Origin: Haemophilus parainfluenzae
Lineage (GTDB): Bacteria > Pseudomonadota > Gammaproteobacteria > Enterobacterales > Pasteurellaceae
NCBI RefSeq assembly: GCF_003252725.1
Contig: NZ_QEPO01000001.1
Location: 186,001 to 250,000, forward strand
Length of the DNA: 64,000 nucleotides
Direction: 5' to 3'
Under the pieces are notes generated by a model, which did no database searches, was not told the DNA's origin, and worked only from the letters and a program-made list of their open reading frames with translations. A program made the position numbers and the translations under genes. This document shows positions 40,578-50,118 of this stretch, piece after piece (the first letter of the stretch is position 1; every line of letters begins with the position of its first letter).

Positions 40578-42765
40578 ATAGCCGATCGTATTCCTCTTTG
40601 CTAAAGGTTTGTAATTTTTCTTTGTTTTGTAGGTTTTGATAGTAAAAATCGTAAGTTAATACGTTTTGAACATAACCTCGCGTTTCAAAGAATGGAATGG
40701 AGGCAATAAATTCATCCATAGCCAATTTGCCATTGGCTCTCGCAAGCCATTTTTCTACACGGCTTGCTCCCGCATTATAGGCGGAGGCGATCAAAATGCG
40801 ATTGTTTGGATATTTAGCATTCAGCTCATTTAAGTGCGCCGTACCGAGTAAAATATTATTAAGCGGTTTGAATAAATCTAACTCACCGTTATAAGGAAGT
40901 TGCTGATTTTCTGCCGTTTTTTGTGCAGTGCTCGGTAATAACTGCATTAATCCTCGAGCATTTGCGGAAGATTGTGCCATTGGATTCCAAGCACTTTCTT
41001 GGCGAGCAATGGCCATGGCAAAAGTTTTGGTGACACGATTATCCACAATCGCTTGAGGTTCCGTTGCGCTGAGATTCACATTACTGAGGGCAATATCAAA
41101 ATATTGACTGTAAGCATTTGGTAGACGTAATCCGATATAATCCCATGCTTTCGCAATAATCGACCCATCCACGCCTAATTCAAACCAATTTTGTTCATTC
41201 GCATATTGGCTTAACGAAAGTTGTTTCTCTTGCGGTAATTTTTCTAATAGAGAACGCCAACGTTGTTTGGCTGCACCTAATCGATCTAATTGACGCAGTT
41301 CTGCTATCTCAGCTAATTCAGCTGAATACTTCTCTTGGATATTGGACTCTTGAGGAATTTTAGGCATATCCAGTTTGTAGGAATGTCCTAATTTGACCGC
41401 AGCCAACATTGGGTAAAAACCACGTTCTTTCGCTAAAGCTTCTAATCGTTGTTTCGCATCTTTATCGGATGCTTGAGCAGCTATTTTAGCCATCCAATAA
41501 CGCCATTCTTGTTTTTGTTTCGTCTCATCGGAAAGGGCATTTAACCAGACAAGCAAATCCGTTTGTTGCCAAATAGCCGTACGTAAACGACGTTCAATGA
41601 GGTTATCGGCATTCAGTTTTAGGATTTCTTGATCGCGCCATTGCACAAAGTTAGGGCTTTCATTATCAAAGAAACGGCTAATAAAGGCGATTTTCCAATC
41701 ACGTAATTCCGTTTCATTTAATTGCCAATTCTTCGCCCATTGCTCGTAAGGGGTGAAAGTTGGCTCATTCATATTTTCCGGAATCGTCCGCAAATAACGA
41801 GAAAAACCTAGCACTACGGCAAATTTATTGGTGATTTTATTCGTATTACCATCCATTAATGGCAGTCTCTCCGCGAGTATTTTCAAATTTGCTGGATTTT
41901 TTAAGAGATCCTGATAGAGCGCTAAATGAGCGGCTACTTGTTCGTCTTCTTTAGCATTCTCAATTTTTTCTAACTCTTTAGCGAGTATTTCGAGGCCTTT
42001 CGCATCATTTTTACCAAAGAGCATCTCCGCTTTTTGATAGATCTTCTCTTCAGTCCGTCCACCTTGTGAATACCAAGCAGCCCACAGCTGAGCATCATTC
42101 GGAAGTTCAGCATTGTTGAGCCAAAGCTGTTCATATTCAGACAAAATAGCCGATTTATTCTTGTCGTTTGATTGATTTTCTGTCATCTGACTGGTATTGG
42201 CTGCTTCTATTTGATATTTAGCTGTAAGCACGGCAATTTGTCTTTCCAAATTATTTGGCGTGAGTTTGGCAAGTGCTTGAGTATCTTCAGCATTGATTAA
42301 CAACGTAAAAATACTTTGTTCTAATTTTCCACGTAGAAAATGAGAGGAATGTTGCTGAATAAATTGTTCAATGTCTGTTCTCAATGCATTCACTTCTTCA
42401 CGAGGCGTATCGCGATTAACGGTTTTTACACGCGCATCTAAATAAGCCGCCATAGCATCAGTTTGCAATGGATAGCCTTTTAAAGAATCAATAAGCCTAA
42501 GAAATAATTTGGCATTATTAGAAACATGATTATTTTTGACCGCACTTTTTAGGAGCGATTCTAATTGCAGAAAAGTCGCTCGTTGTTCAATCAGCTTTAA
42601 TTCATGAGCGTGCTGTTGTTGTGTCCATTTGGCTTGTTCTTCTGCAAGGTTAATTTGTGGCGCAGTTTCATTTTGGCTTTTATGGGCATGTTGATTAGCC
42701 AAAGCTGAGCCTGAAAGTGAGGTTAAAATTAATAACGAAATTGTCGCGTGTTTAAGTGCTCGCAT
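40573..42765 (-). CDS. slt: Soluble lytic murein transglycosylase
   Basis: Periplasmic enzyme cutting MurNAc-GlcNAc bonds to 1,6-anhydro ends. I favour the ATG at 42765 (GGA 7 bases before; MRALKHATISLLILTS signal peptide ending ALA) over one four codons earlier, giving 730 aa. A long alpha-helical U/L superhelix (about 30-550) precedes the lysozyme-like domain with ARQESAWNPMAQSSANARGLMQLLP (catalytic Glu near 583) and ASAYNAGASRVEKWL. It heads slt-trpR-mtgA. Confidence 0.94.
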   Translation of the reverse strand: MRALKHATISLLILTSLSGSALANQHAHKSQNETAPQINLAEEQAKWTQQQHAHELKLIEQRATFLQLESLLKSAVKNNHVSNNAKLFLRLIDSLKGYPLQTDAMAAYLDARVKTVNRDTPREEVNALRTDIEQFIQQHSSHFLRGKLEQSIFTLLINAEDTQALAKLTPNNLERQIAVLTAKYQIEAANTSQMTENQSNDKNKSAILSEYEQLWLNNAELPNDAQLWAAWYSQGGRTEEKIYQKAEMLFGKNDAKGLEILAKELEKIENAKEDEQVAAHLALYQDLLKNPANLKILAERLPLMDGNTNKITNKFAVVLGFSRYLRTIPENMNEPTFTPYEQWAKNWQLNETELRDWKIAFISRFFDNESPNFVQWRDQEILKLNADNLIERRLRTAIWQQTDLLVWLNALSDETKQKQEWRYWMAKIAAQASDKDAKQRLEALAKERGFYPMLAAVKLGHSYKLDMPKIPQESNIQEKYSAELAEIAELRQLDRLGAAKQRWRSLLEKLPQEKQLSLSQYANEQNWFELGVDGSIIAKAWDYIGLRLPNAYSQYFDIALSNVNLSATEPQAIVDNRVTKTFAMAIARQESAWNPMAQSSANARGLMQLLPSTAQKTAENQQLPYNGELDLFKPLNNILLGTAHLNELNAKYPNNRILIASAYNAGASRVEKWLARANGKLAMDEFIASIPFFETRGYVQNVLTYDFYYQNLQNKEKLQTFSKEEYDRLY

Positions 42766-42785
42766 AGGAGATTCCATATAAAGAG

Positions 42786-42813
42786 AAAGACGGATATTTA
42801 GATCCGTCTTTGA
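42786..42813 (-). terminator. Terminator of the yciC-yciI operon
   Basis: AAAGACGGAT (42786-42795) / ATCCGTCTTT (42802-42811) with a 6-base loop. On the minus strand a pyrimidine-rich TTTCTCTTTATA follows. Confidence 0.75.
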
Positions 42814-42831
42814 GTGTAGAGTTCGTTTTAT

Positions 42832-43128
42832 TTAGAAAACTTTTTTGAAAGGCTTCACAATGACATCACCGTAAACGCCAGCTTCAACATAAGGATCTTG
42901 TGCTGCCCAGTCTTTTGCTGCAGACAGGCTTTCGAATTGAGCAATCACAGTTGAGCCGGTAAAGCCAGCTTCACCTGGATTTTCATCGTCAATGGCAGGA
43001 TTGGGACCTGCTGTTAATAAGCGACCTTCTGCTTGTAATTGTTTTAAACGAGCAAGATGTTGCTCACGTACAGCAAAGCGTTTTTCTAAAGTACCAGGAA
43101 TATCTTGGGCAAAAATCACGTAATACAT
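42832..43128 (-). CDS. yciI: YciI-family protein
   Basis: Ferredoxin-like fold dimer of the YCII family, 98 aa starting [12 protein letters not shown]. The second of two adjacent ATGs is better spaced from AGGA. The conserved Asp-His type site residues ([33 protein letters not shown]) are present. Last gene of the yciC-yciB-yciA-yciI run. The reaction is not established. Confidence 0.9.
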   Translation of the reverse strand: MYYVIFAQDIPGTLEKRFAVREQHLARLKQLQAEGRLLTAGPNPAIDDENPGEAGFTGSTVIAQFESLSAAKDWAAQDPYVEAGVYGDVIVKPFKKVF

Positions 43129-43139
43129 CATTTATCCTT

Positions 43140-43604
43140 TTAACAATTTAATTCTTCGATAGAGGCTAATGCTCGTTCTAGTTCAAGATTACCTTCACGT
43201 GGAATAGAGCGGGATTTGCCGTCTTTTCCTACAGCTACAAAGGTAAATACGGCATCTGTCACGCAGTAACGTTCCCCAATTGGTTCACTGGCAACTTTTT
43301 TCACCCATACTTCTACCTTGATTTTAATAGAAGAACGACCCACACTGAGACATTGGCCGTAACAACACACCACGTCACCGACGGCGATAGGCTTAATGAA
43401 ATTCATACTTTCTACGGCAACGGTGACAACGCGACCATGAGCAATTTCTTTTGCTAGAATTGCTCCGCCCATATCCATTTGTGACATAATCCAGCCACCG
43501 AAAATATCACCGTTCGCGTTGGTATCTGAAGGCATCGCTAAGGTACGTAATAATAATACGCCTTTAGATTGACGACCGTCTTTATCGATAAGATTTGAAA
43601 CCAT
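43140..43604 (-). CDS. yciA: Acyl-CoA thioesterase YciA
   Basis: Hot-dog-fold hydrolase of short to medium acyl-CoA, 154 aa. LRTLAMPSDTNANGDIFGGWIMSQMD carries the catalytic Asn/Asp region, and VAVESMNFIKPIAVGDVV follows. It overlaps yciB by one base. The H. influenzae orthologue is a characterised broad-specificity thioesterase. Confidence 0.94.
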   Translation of the reverse strand: MVSNLIDKDGRQSKGVLLLRTLAMPSDTNANGDIFGGWIMSQMDMGGAILAKEIAHGRVVTVAVESMNFIKPIAVGDVVCCYGQCLSVGRSSIKIKVEVWVKKVASEPIGERYCVTDAVFTFVAVGKDGKSRSIPREGNLELERALASIEELNC

Positions 43605-44158
43605 TATTTGTCCCCGTCATTTTTTTGATCATCTTTAGGTAAGTAACGGTAAATATAAGCACCGCTGACAATTGTTGCAATAAAGGTCATACCAAGTAAA
43701 CCAAAAGATTTGAAATCAACCCAAGCATCTTCAGACATATTTTGGCTGATGTAAATATTTACCAGCATACACAGAATAAAAAATCCTGCCCAGCCTACAT
43801 TTAATTTGTTCCACACATTATCCGGTAATTGGATTTCTTTGCCTAATAACTTTTTCACCAGTGGCGTATTGAATTGGAATTGTGCAACCAATAAAACAAT
43901 GGCGAAGAGGGCATTAATAATTGTGACTTTCCATTGTAGATATTTGATTTCATTGAAATAAGCAGTAAGCAATCCAAAAAAGACGACAGCAATTGCCATG
44001 ATTTTTTGTTGTTTCTCAATCACGCCATATTTCAGTTTTAGTACAACCATCTGAATGATGGTCGCAATGACTAAGACAATCGCCGCTTCACGCACACCAA
44101 ACATTTTGTAGGAGACGAAAAAGAGAACAAGCGGAATAAATTCAAGAAGTTGTTTCAT
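43604..44158 (-). CDS. yciB: Inner membrane protein YciB (septation protein A)
   Basis: 184 aa with five hydrophobic helices, [19 protein letters not shown] at the start and [12 protein letters not shown] near residue 125 as family blocks, and a polar tail DDQKNDGDK. Linked in enterics to cell-envelope and division functions; the molecular role is unclear. It starts one base after the yciC stop. Confidence 0.92.
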   Translation of the reverse strand: MKQLLEFIPLVLFFVSYKMFGVREAAIVLVIATIIQMVVLKLKYGVIEKQQKIMAIAVVFFGLLTAYFNEIKYLQWKVTIINALFAIVLLVAQFQFNTPLVKKLLGKEIQLPDNVWNKLNVGWAGFFILCMLVNIYISQNMSEDAWVDFKSFGLLGMTFIATIVSGAYIYRYLPKDDQKNDGDK

Positions 44159-44159
44159 A

Positions 44160-44915
44160 TTAAGCCTTCATAAATAAGCTGTAAAAACGGTAAGTAAATA
44201 CCAAAATAAACATTTGAAATAATGCAGCCAAGATACCAACAATAGCACTTAAAAATGATGAACCCAAGATTGCACCAATGGTGTTCACCACTAAAGGAAG
44301 AAGTAAATAAGTGAGTAAAGCATAAATAATTAATACACCATTACGCTTAATACCTGCACGCCATACTTGTAAAGCACTTTGCCCGATAGATTGATTGGAC
44401 GCAATGTAATGCACAGGCGATAAGCATAGGCGAACAAAGAAAAATAAACCAAATACCATTGAAACAAAGGCTAGAGGGGAGAGGGCATTTTTGTTTAAAA
44501 ATGAGCTCATGACATCAGCAAGGCCAAATAAAAGCGGCAAACTCATAAAAATATCTAAAACGACCACACCTAAAAAACGGCGCAATGTCAGCATGAGACC
44601 TTGATTAATCGGATTTTCATTTTGCTGACTAATATGATGAATAGTTGCAATGCCGAAGGTTGCAATAAAAGACATCAACAATTGTTGGAATAAAAACGAT
44701 CCAATCAGTGCAGTTGGCTCTACTTTGCTCAATGCATCAATAATATCCTGTTGTGATGGATTAGGATTATCACCCAAACTCGGCATTGGAACGCTCACTA
44801 ATGCATTAATCAATTGTGTGGCAACAAAGAGTCCAACGAAAATCAGCACGATTTTCCGCTGATTACGCATAAAATTGAGGCTATCTTGAAAAATCTGAGT
44901 AAAGTTAATTTGCAT
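44160..44915 (-). CDS. yciC: Inner membrane protein YciC (UPF0259)
   Basis: Polytopic membrane protein of about six helices, 251 aa from the ATG at 44915 (GGGA 6 bases before; an upstream in-frame GTG is rejected). [17 protein letters not shown] opens the protein, and the family's repeated Leu/Phe helices follow. First gene of the yci operon. On the minus strand a TATAAT at 44948-44943, with TTATGA 18 bp further up, may be its promoter. Confidence 0.88.
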   Translation of the reverse strand: MQINFTQIFQDSLNFMRNQRKIVLIFVGLFVATQLINALVSVPMPSLGDNPNPSQQDIIDALSKVEPTALIGSFLFQQLLMSFIATFGIATIHHISQQNENPINQGLMLTLRRFLGVVVLDIFMSLPLLFGLADVMSSFLNKNALSPLAFVSMVFGLFFFVRLCLSPVHYIASNQSIGQSALQVWRAGIKRNGVLIIYALLTYLLLPLVVNTIGAILGSSFLSAIVGILAALFQMFILVFTYRFYSLFMKA

Positions 44916-45026
44916 ACTATATCCCACAATAATAAAGTCCCGATTATACAGGGTTTATTGTTTTTTTCATAAAATCAGGTTGTTTAATGGTGATTTAAGT
45001 CACTCTTTTCAAGAGCGTATATCGCT

Positions 45027-45665
45027 TTACTCATTAGCGTAACCATTAGGTGGCAATGGCTTACCGTCTAAATAAGCTTGATTTTCAATGAGTTTTAATC
45101 GATCTTCGACAAACCATTTAATCACTAAAGGATAAATGTGATATTCCTGTTCACGAGTTCGAAGCTCAATCTCCTCGACAGTATCGCCAGGGAAAATAGG
45201 CACTTTAGCCTGTAATACGATGGCGCCCCCATCGATCTCTTCATTGACAAAATGTACGGTTGTACCGTGTTCGCTGTCGCCATTCTCAAGTGCTCTTTGA
45301 TAAGTATGCAACCCAGGATATTTTGGCAGAAGGGAAGGATGAATATTTAAAATTTTCCCTGCAAAACGTTGTGTGAATGGCTTGGTTAAAATTTTCATGT
45401 AACCGGCTAACACAATGAGATCAACACTGAGATCTTCTAAATAATCACCGATAGCCTTATCCATATCGAGATTGGACGTAAAATCTTGACGTAAAAAAAC
45501 TCGGCTAGGAATGCCCGCACTTTCAGCACGTTCTAAGCCAAATGAATCGATTTTATTACTGATGACAGTTACAATCTTTCCTGGAATAAATCCAGTTTGA
45601 CAAGCCTCAATTATCGCTTGAAGATTTGATCCTTGCCCTGAAATCAGGACAGCAATTTTTTTCAT
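45027..45665 (-). CDS. purN: Phosphoribosylglycinamide formyltransferase
   Basis: Third step of purine synthesis, using 10-formyl-THF to formylate GAR. At 212 aa, ISGQGSNLQAII is the phosphate site, NIHPSLLPKYPGLHT contains catalytic Asn and His, and FVNEEIDGG the catalytic Asp. It follows purM after a hairpin spacer and belongs to the PurR-controlled purMN operon. Confidence 0.96.
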   Translation of the reverse strand: MKKIAVLISGQGSNLQAIIEACQTGFIPGKIVTVISNKIDSFGLERAESAGIPSRVFLRQDFTSNLDMDKAIGDYLEDLSVDLIVLAGYMKILTKPFTQRFAGKILNIHPSLLPKYPGLHTYQRALENGDSEHGTTVHFVNEEIDGGAIVLQAKVPIFPGDTVEEIELRTREQEYHIYPLVIKWFVEDRLKLIENQAYLDGKPLPPNGYANE

Positions 45666-45683
45666 ATTATTCTACATAAAAGA

Positions 45684-45716
45684 AGGGCGAACCTTTCATT
45701 CTGAAATTTTCGCCCT
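45684..45716 (-). other. Hairpin between purM and purN
   Basis: AGGGCGAA (45684-45691) / TTCGCCCT (45709-45716), then TTCTTTTA on the minus strand. It could lower readthrough into purN or mark an mRNA processing site. Confidence 0.55.
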
Positions 45717-45733
45717 GAAATGGAAAATTGAAA

Positions 45734-46771
45734 TTATTTAATGATTACTTGTGGTTCGCTATCTGTCGCACTTTCGATATGACCGATCAACCAGGCATTT
45801 TCACCAGATTGTTTTAAAATTGCTAAAGCGGTTTCCACTTGCGATTGAGGTAATGCAATCACCATGCCAACGCCACAGTTGAATGTGCGATACATTTCAT
45901 AGGTTTCAATGTTGCCTTTTTCTTGTAACCATTTGAACACCGGTTGCCATTCCCAGCTACTTTCATCAATAACCGCTTTTGTATTTTTCGGTAATACACG
46001 CGGGATATTTTCCCAGAAACCGCCACCCGTTAAGTGCGCAATAGCATGGACTTCGGTTTGTTTGATTAACGCAAGAACAGATTTTACATAGATTTTTGTC
46101 GGTGCAAGCACTTGTTCACTTAATGGACGACCATCTAACTGTTCAGTGGCTGGATTTACGCCAGCAACATCAATGACTTTACGAATTAAAGAATAACCGT
46201 TTGAATGTGGACCACTTGAACCAAGTGCAATTAAGGCATCTCCCACTTTAACTTGGCTACCATCAATGATTTCTGATTTTTCAACAACGCCTACACAGAA
46301 ACCTGCAAGGTCATAATCTCCAGCGTGATACATACCTGGCATTTCGGCAGTTTCGCCACCCACTAATGCACAGCCAGATTGTACACATCCTTCTGCGATG
46401 CCTTTGACCACATCTGAAGCAACATCCACATCAAGTTTTCCTGTCGCGTAGTAGTCCAAGAAGAATAATGGCTCTGCACCTTGCACGACTAAATCGTTAA
46501 CACACATTGCAACCAAATCAATACCGATGGTATCGTGTTTTTTTAAGTCAATGGCTAAACGTAATTTGGTTCCTACACCGTCTGTACCTGATACAAGGAT
46601 AGGTTCTTTATATTTGCCCGGAATAGCACATAATGCACCAAAGCCGCCTAATCCGCCGATGACTTCAGGACGAGTAGTTCGTTTCACGTGTGGTTTAATA
46701 CGTTCAACTAATTCATTACCGGCATTAATATCTACGCCTGCATCTTTATAACTTAATGATGGTTTGCTCAC
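45734..46771 (-). CDS. purM: Phosphoribosylformylglycinamidine cyclo-ligase
   Basis: AIR synthetase, closing FGAM to AIR with ATP, fifth step of purine synthesis. At 345 aa, [20 protein letters not shown] opens the protein. [27 protein letters not shown] and [11 protein letters not shown] are AIRS-family signatures. First gene of purMN with a PurR box upstream. Confidence 0.97.
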   Translation of the reverse strand: MSKPSLSYKDAGVDINAGNELVERIKPHVKRTTRPEVIGGLGGFGALCAIPGKYKEPILVSGTDGVGTKLRLAIDLKKHDTIGIDLVAMCVNDLVVQGAEPLFFLDYYATGKLDVDVASDVVKGIAEGCVQSGCALVGGETAEMPGMYHAGDYDLAGFCVGVVEKSEIIDGSQVKVGDALIALGSSGPHSNGYSLIRKVIDVAGVNPATEQLDGRPLSEQVLAPTKIYVKSVLALIKQTEVHAIAHLTGGGFWENIPRVLPKNTKAVIDESSWEWQPVFKWLQEKGNIETYEMYRTFNCGVGMVIALPQSQVETALAILKQSGENAWLIGHIESATDSEPQVIIK

Positions 46772-46813
46772 AATGTTATCCTATATTTTTAGGTTAAATG
46801 ATAAAACGGCGTG

Positions 46814-46842
46814 ATTGTATCAGATTAAGCAAACGTTTGCGA
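46814..46842 (-). promoter_or_regulatory. purM promoter with PurR box
   Basis: AAGCAAACGTTTGCGA (46827-46842) contains the perfect palindrome GCAAACGTTTGC, the core of the PurR consensus ACGCAAACGTTTGCGT. It covers the -35 and spacer of an extended -10 promoter, TGATACAAT on the minus strand with TACAAT at 46819-46814, so repression by hypoxanthine/guanine-bound PurR is expected. Confidence 0.88.
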
Positions 46843-46875
46843 TAGTGATTTAATTGGGTTTTAACTAAAAAAATA

Positions 46876-46907
46876 ACCGCACTTTATTTTAAAGGATAAA
46901 GTGCGGT
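46876..46907 (-). terminator. Terminator built from inverted USS, after yfcZ
   Basis: ACCGCACTTTAT (46876-46887) / ATAAAGTGCGGT (46896-46907), perfect 12 bp with an 8-base loop. The minus strand continues with TATTTTTTT. Both arms contain exact USS. Confidence 0.9.
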
Positions 46908-46924
46908 CAATTTCTAAAAAGTTT

Positions 46925-47212
46925 TTAGCGATTCGCTAATTCAAAAATCATCGCTTCAGCTTGGCAGCTAAATGTAAAGCGAGCTGTTAAATTTGCGCCA
47001 TTTTCAGTTTCTGTGATTTCACTTTTAATCTCGCAAGGATCGCTTTCGGTTTTGCGAGCTTTTTCAATGAAACGATTAAGTGCTGCTTCAGCTTCAGCTT
47101 TATTCGCATAGGTTTGATGAATATCAACAGAACAATCTGAACCGTCAATAATCGTACCCACATCAACACAACTACAAGTGAGAGATTCTTCTGCTTTGCA
47201 TGTTACTGTCAT
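46925..47212 (-). CDS. yfcZ: YfcZ/YiiS family (DUF406) protein
   Basis: Small Cys-containing cytoplasmic protein, 95 aa, with CSCVDVGTIIDGSDCSVDI and the C-terminal ARFTFSCQAEAMIFELANR as family blocks. Function unknown. It is divergent from the FadL-type gene, as yfcZ is beside fadL in E. coli, suggesting a conserved neighbourhood. Confidence 0.88.
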   Translation of the reverse strand: MTVTCKAEESLTCSCVDVGTIIDGSDCSVDIHQTYANKAEAEAALNRFIEKARKTESDPCEIKSEITETENGANLTARFTFSCQAEAMIFELANR

Positions 47213-47316
47213 AGGATTTCCTTATTTAAAATTAAGATTGGTTCTATTCTAGCATTTTTAAAACGCTCTGCCAAAGTAGCCACATTTTTTTAATTTAAAT
47301 ATCATTTATTTATCAC

Positions 47317-47327
47317 TGGTCGGAACA
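47317..47327 (+). promoter_or_regulatory. FadR-like operator upstream of ompP1
   Basis: TGGTCGGAACA matches the FadR core TGGTCNGACCA at 9 of 10 defined positions. About 95 bases before the ompP1 ATG. Repression of fadL by FadR is known in E. coli. A small hairpin ACTCCA/TGGAGT (47355-47371) lies in the leader. Confidence 0.5.
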
Positions 47328-47421
47328 CTTTAAAATTAATCTAAAATAATTTGCACTCCATTTATTGGAGTTTTAGAATCTCGCGGCTTTTTTCATTATT
47401 ATTAATAACAAAAGGTTCCAA

Positions 47422-48801
47422 ATGACAAAATTTAATAAAACGCTATTAGCAATGACCACATTGTTAGCAGCAAGCGGTGCAAATGCTGCCGCATTCCAAT
47501 TAGCAGAAGTTTCTACATCAGGTCTTGGTCGTGCTTATGCGGGTGAAGCAGCAATTGCTGATAATGCTTCAGTAGCTGCAACTAACCCAGCATTAATGAC
47601 AGAGTTTAAAAAAGCAGAGTTATCTGCTGGTGGTATTCTAGTTGATGCAGATGTTGATGTCACGGGTACTATTGGTGGAGTACCAGCTAATCATAAAAAT
47701 GTCATTCCAAATGCCATTATTCCTAATATGTATGTGGTTGTGCCTGTAAACGACCGCTTCGCATTGGGCGGCGGTATGAATGTTAATTATGGTTTAAAAT
47801 CTGAATATAATGATACCTACGCTGCTGGTGTATATGGTGGTAGAACAGAATTAAAAGCATTAAATTTTAATTTAAGTGGTGCATATGATTTAGGCTATGG
47901 TTTTAGTTTTGGTGTAGGTCTAAATGCAATTTATTCTGATGCAGAAGTCCAACGCTATTTAGGTATCGGTGGTAAAGCGGTTGCACAAAAATTAGGTGCA
48001 ATGGCAGCAAAATTAAGTGCGGCTGGACAGACTGCTAAAGCAACGCAGTTATCAGTAGTTGCTAAGCAATTAGCAAACGCCCCAGCAAATACATCGGTTT
48101 CTAAAATTAAAGGTGATAAATGGAGCCTAGGATGGAACGCTGGTTTAACTTATAAACTTAATGAAAATCATCGTTGGGGTTTAGCATATCACTCTGCAGT
48201 AAATGTTAAATTTAAAGGTAATTATTCAAATGAATTCCCTGTTACATATAATGCATTATTATCTCAATTAGCAAATACTGGAGTTACCTTGCCAATTACT
48301 CAGGCAACCGGAGGTGAGAACGTTCCCGGCAGTTTAACTTTACACTTGCCAGCTTATTGGGAGTTTTCGGGATTCCATAAATTAACGGATAAATTAGCGG
48401 TTCAATATAGTTATAAATATACTGAATGGAAACGTTTGAAAAGCTTAACTGCTTATGGTGAAAGCGGTAACGTTTTATTCCATAAAGATGAAAAATTCAG
48501 TAATTCTTCACGTTATGCACTAGGTTTTTCTTATGATGCAACTGAAGCGTTAACAGTAAGAGCGGGTGTTGCTTATGATAAGAATGCCAGTGTCAATCAT
48601 CCATCAATTTCAATTCCAGACACAGATCGTATGTGGTATAGCTTAGGGGCAACTTATCGTTTTACCCCAAACTTATCAGCTGATTTTGGATATGCACACT
48701 TACATGGTAAGAAAAATAGCTTTAAAGAAGGTTTATCAGGTCAATTTAAAGTTAAATCAAGTGCTAACCTTTACGGTTTAAACTTAAACTACAGTTTCTA
48801 A
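47422..48801 (+). CDS. ompP1: FadL-family outer membrane protein (P1)
   Basis: 14-strand outer-membrane barrel importing long-chain fatty acids; the H. influenzae homologue is the major protein P1. At 459 aa, the signal peptide of about 22 residues ends ANAAA. AFQLAEVSTSGLGRAYAGEAAIADNASVAATNPALM is the N-terminal hatch (quoted in parts: AFQLAEVSTSGLGRAY, then ADNASVAATNPA). Aromatic-alternating strands follow, ending in the terminal Phe of LNYSF. An Ala/Lys-rich insert (about 190-225) may be an exposed loop. Confidence 0.92.
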   Translation: MTKFNKTLLAMTTLLAASGANAAAFQLAEVSTSGLGRAYAGEAAIADNASVAATNPALMTEFKKAELSAGGILVDADVDVTGTIGGVPANHKNVIPNAIIPNMYVVVPVNDRFALGGGMNVNYGLKSEYNDTYAAGVYGGRTELKALNFNLSGAYDLGYGFSFGVGLNAIYSDAEVQRYLGIGGKAVAQKLGAMAAKLSAAGQTAKATQLSVVAKQLANAPANTSVSKIKGDKWSLGWNAGLTYKLNENHRWGLAYHSAVNVKFKGNYSNEFPVTYNALLSQLANTGVTLPITQATGGENVPGSLTLHLPAYWEFSGFHKLTDKLAVQYSYKYTEWKRLKSLTAYGESGNVLFHKDEKFSNSSRYALGFSYDATEALTVRAGVAYDKNASVNHPSISIPDTDRMWYSLGATYRFTPNLSADFGYAHLHGKKNSFKEGLSGQFKVKSSANLYGLNLNYSF

Positions 48802-48827
48802 TTTGTAAAAAATTTAGCATAATACGT

Positions 48828-48860
48828 AGCACACCGAATGTATGTTCGGTGTGCTTTTTT
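48828..48860 (+). terminator. Terminator of ompP1
   Basis: AGCACACCGAA (48828-48838) / TTCGGTGTGCT (48845-48855), perfect 11 bp with a 6-base loop, then TTTTT. Confidence 0.92.
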
Positions 48861-48891
48861 CTTATATGGTCCCATAAAAAACGGGAGAAAA

Positions 48892-49431
48892 ATGACCGCA
48901 CTTTTTTATGCTTATATGGACTCACCAATTGGTCGGTTATTAATGCTTTCTGATGGTGAAAACCTTACAAATTTAGATTGTGAATTAGAACAAACCACGC
49001 CAAATCCAAACTGGATTTTTCGACAGGATTTACCGCTTTTTGAAAAAGTGCGGTGCGCTTTAAGGCGTTATTTTAATGGCGAGCCAGAAAGTTTCTCCGA
49101 TATTCCTTTATCGCCTAAAGGTACCGCATTTCAACAAGCGATTTGGACAGCATTGCGTCAAATTCCTTATGGTAAAACGGCGAGTTATGGCGGGTTAGCC
49201 GAAAGCATTAATAACCCTAAGGCGGTGCGAGCCGTTGGCGGTGCGGTAGGGAGTAATCCCATTAGTATTATCATTCCATGTCATCGTGTATTAGGGAAAA
49301 AATGTGAAATTACTGGTTTTGGTGGTGGATTGCCGGCAAAACGCTTTTTATTGAAACTAGAAAATATTCCTTACATCGACAAAGGCATAGAATACGTTAA
49401 ACCGAAATTATTGAAGAAATACCACGAATGA
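48892..49431 (+). CDS. ogt: Methylated-DNA--[protein]-cysteine S-methyltransferase
   Basis: Suicide repair enzyme taking methyl from O6-methylguanine. The ATG at 48892 with GGGAGA gives 179 aa; the longer frame would run through the ompP1 terminator. IPCHRV carries the acceptor C130, and the [24 protein letters not shown] wing/helix block precedes it in two motifs ([20 protein letters not shown]). A USS overlaps codons 2-4. Its last 4 bases overlap mutH, linking two DNA-repair genes. Confidence 0.94.
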   Translation: MTALFYAYMDSPIGRLLMLSDGENLTNLDCELEQTTPNPNWIFRQDLPLFEKVRCALRRYFNGEPESFSDIPLSPKGTAFQQAIWTALRQIPYGKTASYGGLAESINNPKAVRAVGGAVGSNPISIIIPCHRVLGKKCEITGFGGGLPAKRFLLKLENIPYIDKGIEYVKPKLLKKYHE

Positions 49432-50099
49432 TCCCACAAACCGAACAAGCCTTATTAGAAAAAGCGCAATCTATTGCGGGGTTAACCTTTGGTGAACTTG
49501 CAGATGAATTAAATATTCCCGTTCCGCCTGATTTAAAACGCGATAAAGGTTGGGTTGGAATGTTGCTTGAAACCGCATTAGGAGCGACTGCCGGCAGTAA
49601 AGCAGAGCAGGACTTTTCCCATTTAGGCATTGAATTAAAAACGTTGCCCATTAATGCAGAAGGTTTTCCGTTGGAAACCACGTTCGTTAGCCTTGCGCCT
49701 TTGGTTCAAAACTCGGGCGTGAATTGGGAAAATTCGCACATTCGCCATAAATTATCGAAAGTTTTGTGGATTCCTATTGAAGGTAGTCGAGACATTCCTT
49801 TGCATGAGCGCCATATTGGCCAACCTATATTATGGCAACCTTCGATTGAACAAGAACATCAATTACGCCAAGATTGGGAAGAGTTGATGGATTATATTGT
49901 GCTCGGAAAGTTAGATCAGATTACGGCACGTATTGGTGAAGTCATGCAACTGCGCCCCAAAGGTGCAAACAGCAAAGCCATTACGAAAGGCATTGGTAAA
50001 AATGGGGAAGTGATTGATACTTTGCCGCTGGGGTTTTATTTACGGAAAGAGTTTACAGCAGGCATTTTAAACGCTTTTCTTAATCATAAAAATGGGTGA
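49428..50099 (+). CDS. mutH: DNA mismatch repair endonuclease MutH
   Basis: Nicks the unmethylated strand at hemimethylated GATC when activated by MutS-MutL. At 223 aa the PvuII-like catalytic triad is visible as D62, E69 and K71 in [13 protein letters not shown]. The C-terminal RKEFTAGIL motif is present. It overlaps ogt (ATGA). Presence implies Dam-directed mismatch repair in the host. Confidence 0.95.
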   Translation: MIPQTEQALLEKAQSIAGLTFGELADELNIPVPPDLKRDKGWVGMLLETALGATAGSKAEQDFSHLGIELKTLPINAEGFPLETTFVSLAPLVQNSGVNWENSHIRHKLSKVLWIPIEGSRDIPLHERHIGQPILWQPSIEQEHQLRQDWEELMDYIVLGKLDQITARIGEVMQLRPKGANSKAITKGIGKNGEVIDTLPLGFYLRKEFTAGILNAFLNHKNG

Positions 50100-50118
50100 A
50101 TCATCACCCATTTTTTAT
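50091..50118. terminator. Bidirectional terminator between mutH and tilS
   Basis: AATGGGTGA (50091-50099) / TCACCCATT (50104-50112), then TTTTATTT. The left arm contains the mutH stop, and the right flank lies at the tilS end. Confidence 0.85.

Noticed and set aside
48838-48891. 18-codon extension of ogt
   Set aside because: It runs through the right arm and T-tract of the ompP1 terminator.
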